Source: an uncultured Gammaproteobacteria bacterium (GTDB taxonomy: Bacteria > Pseudomonadota > Gammaproteobacteria > HK1). Taken from it: a DNA stretch of 64,000 bases. The notes beneath the pieces are model-generated. The model was not told the origin of the DNA. It was given only the letters and a program-made list of their open reading frames with translations, and ran no database searches. Where the stretch lies: assembly GCA_947258715.1 (NCBI GenBank), contig CAMYJH010000012.1:1-64000 (forward strand). Direction: 5' to 3'. The position numbers and the translations under genes were made by a program. Below, in pieces: positions 62,966-64,000 of the stretch (position 1 is the stretch's first letter; each line of letters opens with the position of its first letter).

Positions 62966-63756
62966 TAGCCAATCCTCGCACTCAGGCCACCGTCTACGGC
63001 AAGCAGCACACCTGTAATGTACCTTGCCTCGTCCGAGGCAAGGAAAAGCGCTGCCGCCGCCACGTCCCAGGCGGTTCCCATCTTTCCCAGGGGCACTTGG
63101 GCGTCGCGTTCGTCGCGCACCGTTTGTCGGGCGACGTTGCGTTCACGGGCGCGGCGCTCGATGGCCATAGGCGTGTCCATGAGCCCGGGAAGGATTGCGT
63201 TCACACGCAAGCCGTAGGCAGCATTTTCTATCGCCATATTCTGGGTCATGGCGTTTATTCCCGCCTTGGCGGTTTTGTAGGCCAAAGTCTGGCGCGAGCA
63301 GACCGAAGAAGTCGATGAAGTATTGGTGATCACACCGAGTCCTTGTTGCCGCATGATCGGAAGCACGTGCTTGCAGCTCAGAAACGCGCTCTTGAGATTG
63401 ACGTCCATGAGCGCGAGCCAAGTCTCTTCTTCGAGCTCGGTTGTCGCCGCGTCCCCTTCGGAACGACCGACATTGTTGTGAAGCACGTCGATACGTCCAT
63501 AGCGCGACAGGCACTCTTTGGCCATGGACTCGCAGTCCGGCTCATTGGTCACATCCGCGGCCAGCGCGGCAGCGCTGTTACCTTCTCCGTCGATGACTTT
63601 CACCGTCTCTTCGGCGGATTCGAGATCCCGGTCCACCACCAGCACCGTGGCGCCTTCCCGTGCGAAGCGAATGGCCGTGGCCCGGCCGTTGCCGATGGTT
63701 TCACCTTTGGTCTGGCCGCCGCCGATGACGACGGCCACCTTGTCCTTGAGCCGCAT
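62965..63756 (-). CDS. SDR-family oxidoreductase
   Basis: A 263-residue classical SDR: GGGQTKGETIGNGRA cofactor loop, NNVGRSEGD, NTSSTSSV at the catalytic Ser and YKTAK (YxxxK) intact. CAGGAGG lies just upstream of ATG 63756. It is coupled to the AhpD-like gene. Such pairs occur in ring or alicyclic compound degradation, but the substrate cannot be told here. Confidence 0.86.
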   Translation of the reverse strand: MRLKDKVAVVIGGGQTKGETIGNGRATAIRFAREGATVLVVDRDLESAEETVKVIDGEGNSAAALAADVTNEPDCESMAKECLSRYGRIDVLHNNVGRSEGDAATTELEEETWLALMDVNLKSAFLSCKHVLPIMRQQGLGVITNTSSTSSVCSRQTLAYKTAKAGINAMTQNMAIENAAYGLRVNAILPGLMDTPMAIERRARERNVARQTVRDERDAQVPLGKMGTAWDVAAAALFLASDEARYITGVLLAVDGGLSARIG

Positions 63757-63819
63757 GGACGCCTCCTGTCTGACTGCGATTGGAGAATTCAGCCGGCCCC
63801 CTAAATTCGGAGCGATTTA

Positions 63820-64000
63820 TTCGTGACGCGTGACGCGCGACGCGTTACGCGAAAGAGTTGACGCGTGGCGGGTTACGCGTGACACGAAAAAAGATAAGTT
63901 GATTTGACACGCGCTCGCAGTCCGTTACGCTCGTTGCATCACGCATCACGCATCACGCATCACGCATCACGCATCACGCATCACGCATCACGCATCACGC
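63820..64000. repeat. Heptamer tandem repeats at the window edge
   Basis: From 63937 to the window end the unit CATCACG repeats about nine times and continues beyond the window. Upstream (63823-63890) degenerate copies of the related words GTGACGC, GCGTTAC and GCGGGTTAC occur in the opposite sense. The two halves can therefore partly pair, separated by about 40 bp. No gene lies in 63757-64000. Confidence 0.85.

Noticed and set aside
63820..64000. CRISPR array
   Set aside because: The unit is 7 bp with no spacers and no cas genes nearby.

Overview
The window is a high-GC (about 60% by eye), gene-dense chromosomal segment of a Gram-negative bacterium, most likely a Pseudomonadota member (beta/gamma side). 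Grounds: many CHASE/Cache-PAS-GGDEF-EAL proteins, GlxA-type AraC regulators, NIPSNAP, MAPEG-free small-metabolite oxidoreductases, an FeS-type bacterial photolyase, lipobox and Tat-like signals, and Shine-Dalgarno sites of AGGAGG type. No rRNA, tRNA, CRISPR or complete insertion sequence is visible. The exact genus cannot be told from the sequence alone.

Layout. 0-9 kb: a class III cyclase-TPR protein coupled to a metallo-beta-lactamase-fold hydrolase, then a periplasmic binding protein paired with a membrane GGDEF-EAL enzyme, a GAF/DUF484-like diguanylate cyclase and a small methyltransferase. 9-21 kb: a carnitine / gamma-butyrobetaine catabolic region (amidohydrolase, MFS transporter, CdhR-like GlxA regulator, beta-keto acid cleavage enzyme, L-carnitine dehydrogenase, acyl-CoA dehydrogenase, NDP-forming acyl-CoA synthetase, CaiD-like hydratase, NIPSNAP protein, second beta-keto acid cleavage enzyme). 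21-29.5 kb: glutathione transferase, histidine phosphatase, kelch protein, MATE-like transporter, SDR, FMN 2-hydroxyacid oxidase, SUMF1-fold protein and CPA1 antiporter.

29.5-34 kb: a class II CPD photolyase gene in advanced decay, carrying a 151-bp IS5-type MITE with a CTAG target duplication in its last codons, directly downstream of an intact FeS (6-4)-type photolyase gene. 34-49 kb: dihaem cytochrome lipoprotein, FlK-like thioesterase and choline-sulfatase, MDR reductase, NDUFA9-like protein, cold-shock protein with a bidirectional terminator, a trans-3-hydroxyproline dehydratase/epimerase plus pyrroline-2-carboxylate reductase pair, PP2C phosphatase, Tat-exported aldo/keto reductase and a 3' remnant of a gamma-glutamyltransferase gene.

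49-64 kb: a second periplasmic binding protein plus GGDEF-EAL module (paralogous in layout to the first), followed in the same direction by a PAS-array membrane protein gene broken by a small deletion; then a large two-cNMP-domain/rhodanese/coiled-coil protein, a further diguanylate cyclase, an AhpD-like protein coupled to an SDR, and heptamer tandem repeats running off the window end.

Two themes tie the window together. One is nucleotide second messengers: four GGDEF domains, all with an RxxD inhibitory site, a class III cyclase and a cNMP-binding protein. The other is the use of quaternary-amine and osmolyte compounds (carnitine, butyrobetaine, choline sulfate, hydroxyproline). The most unusual items are the duplicated binding-protein/GGDEF-EAL module and the MITE whose in-silico removal restores the photolyase C-terminus.
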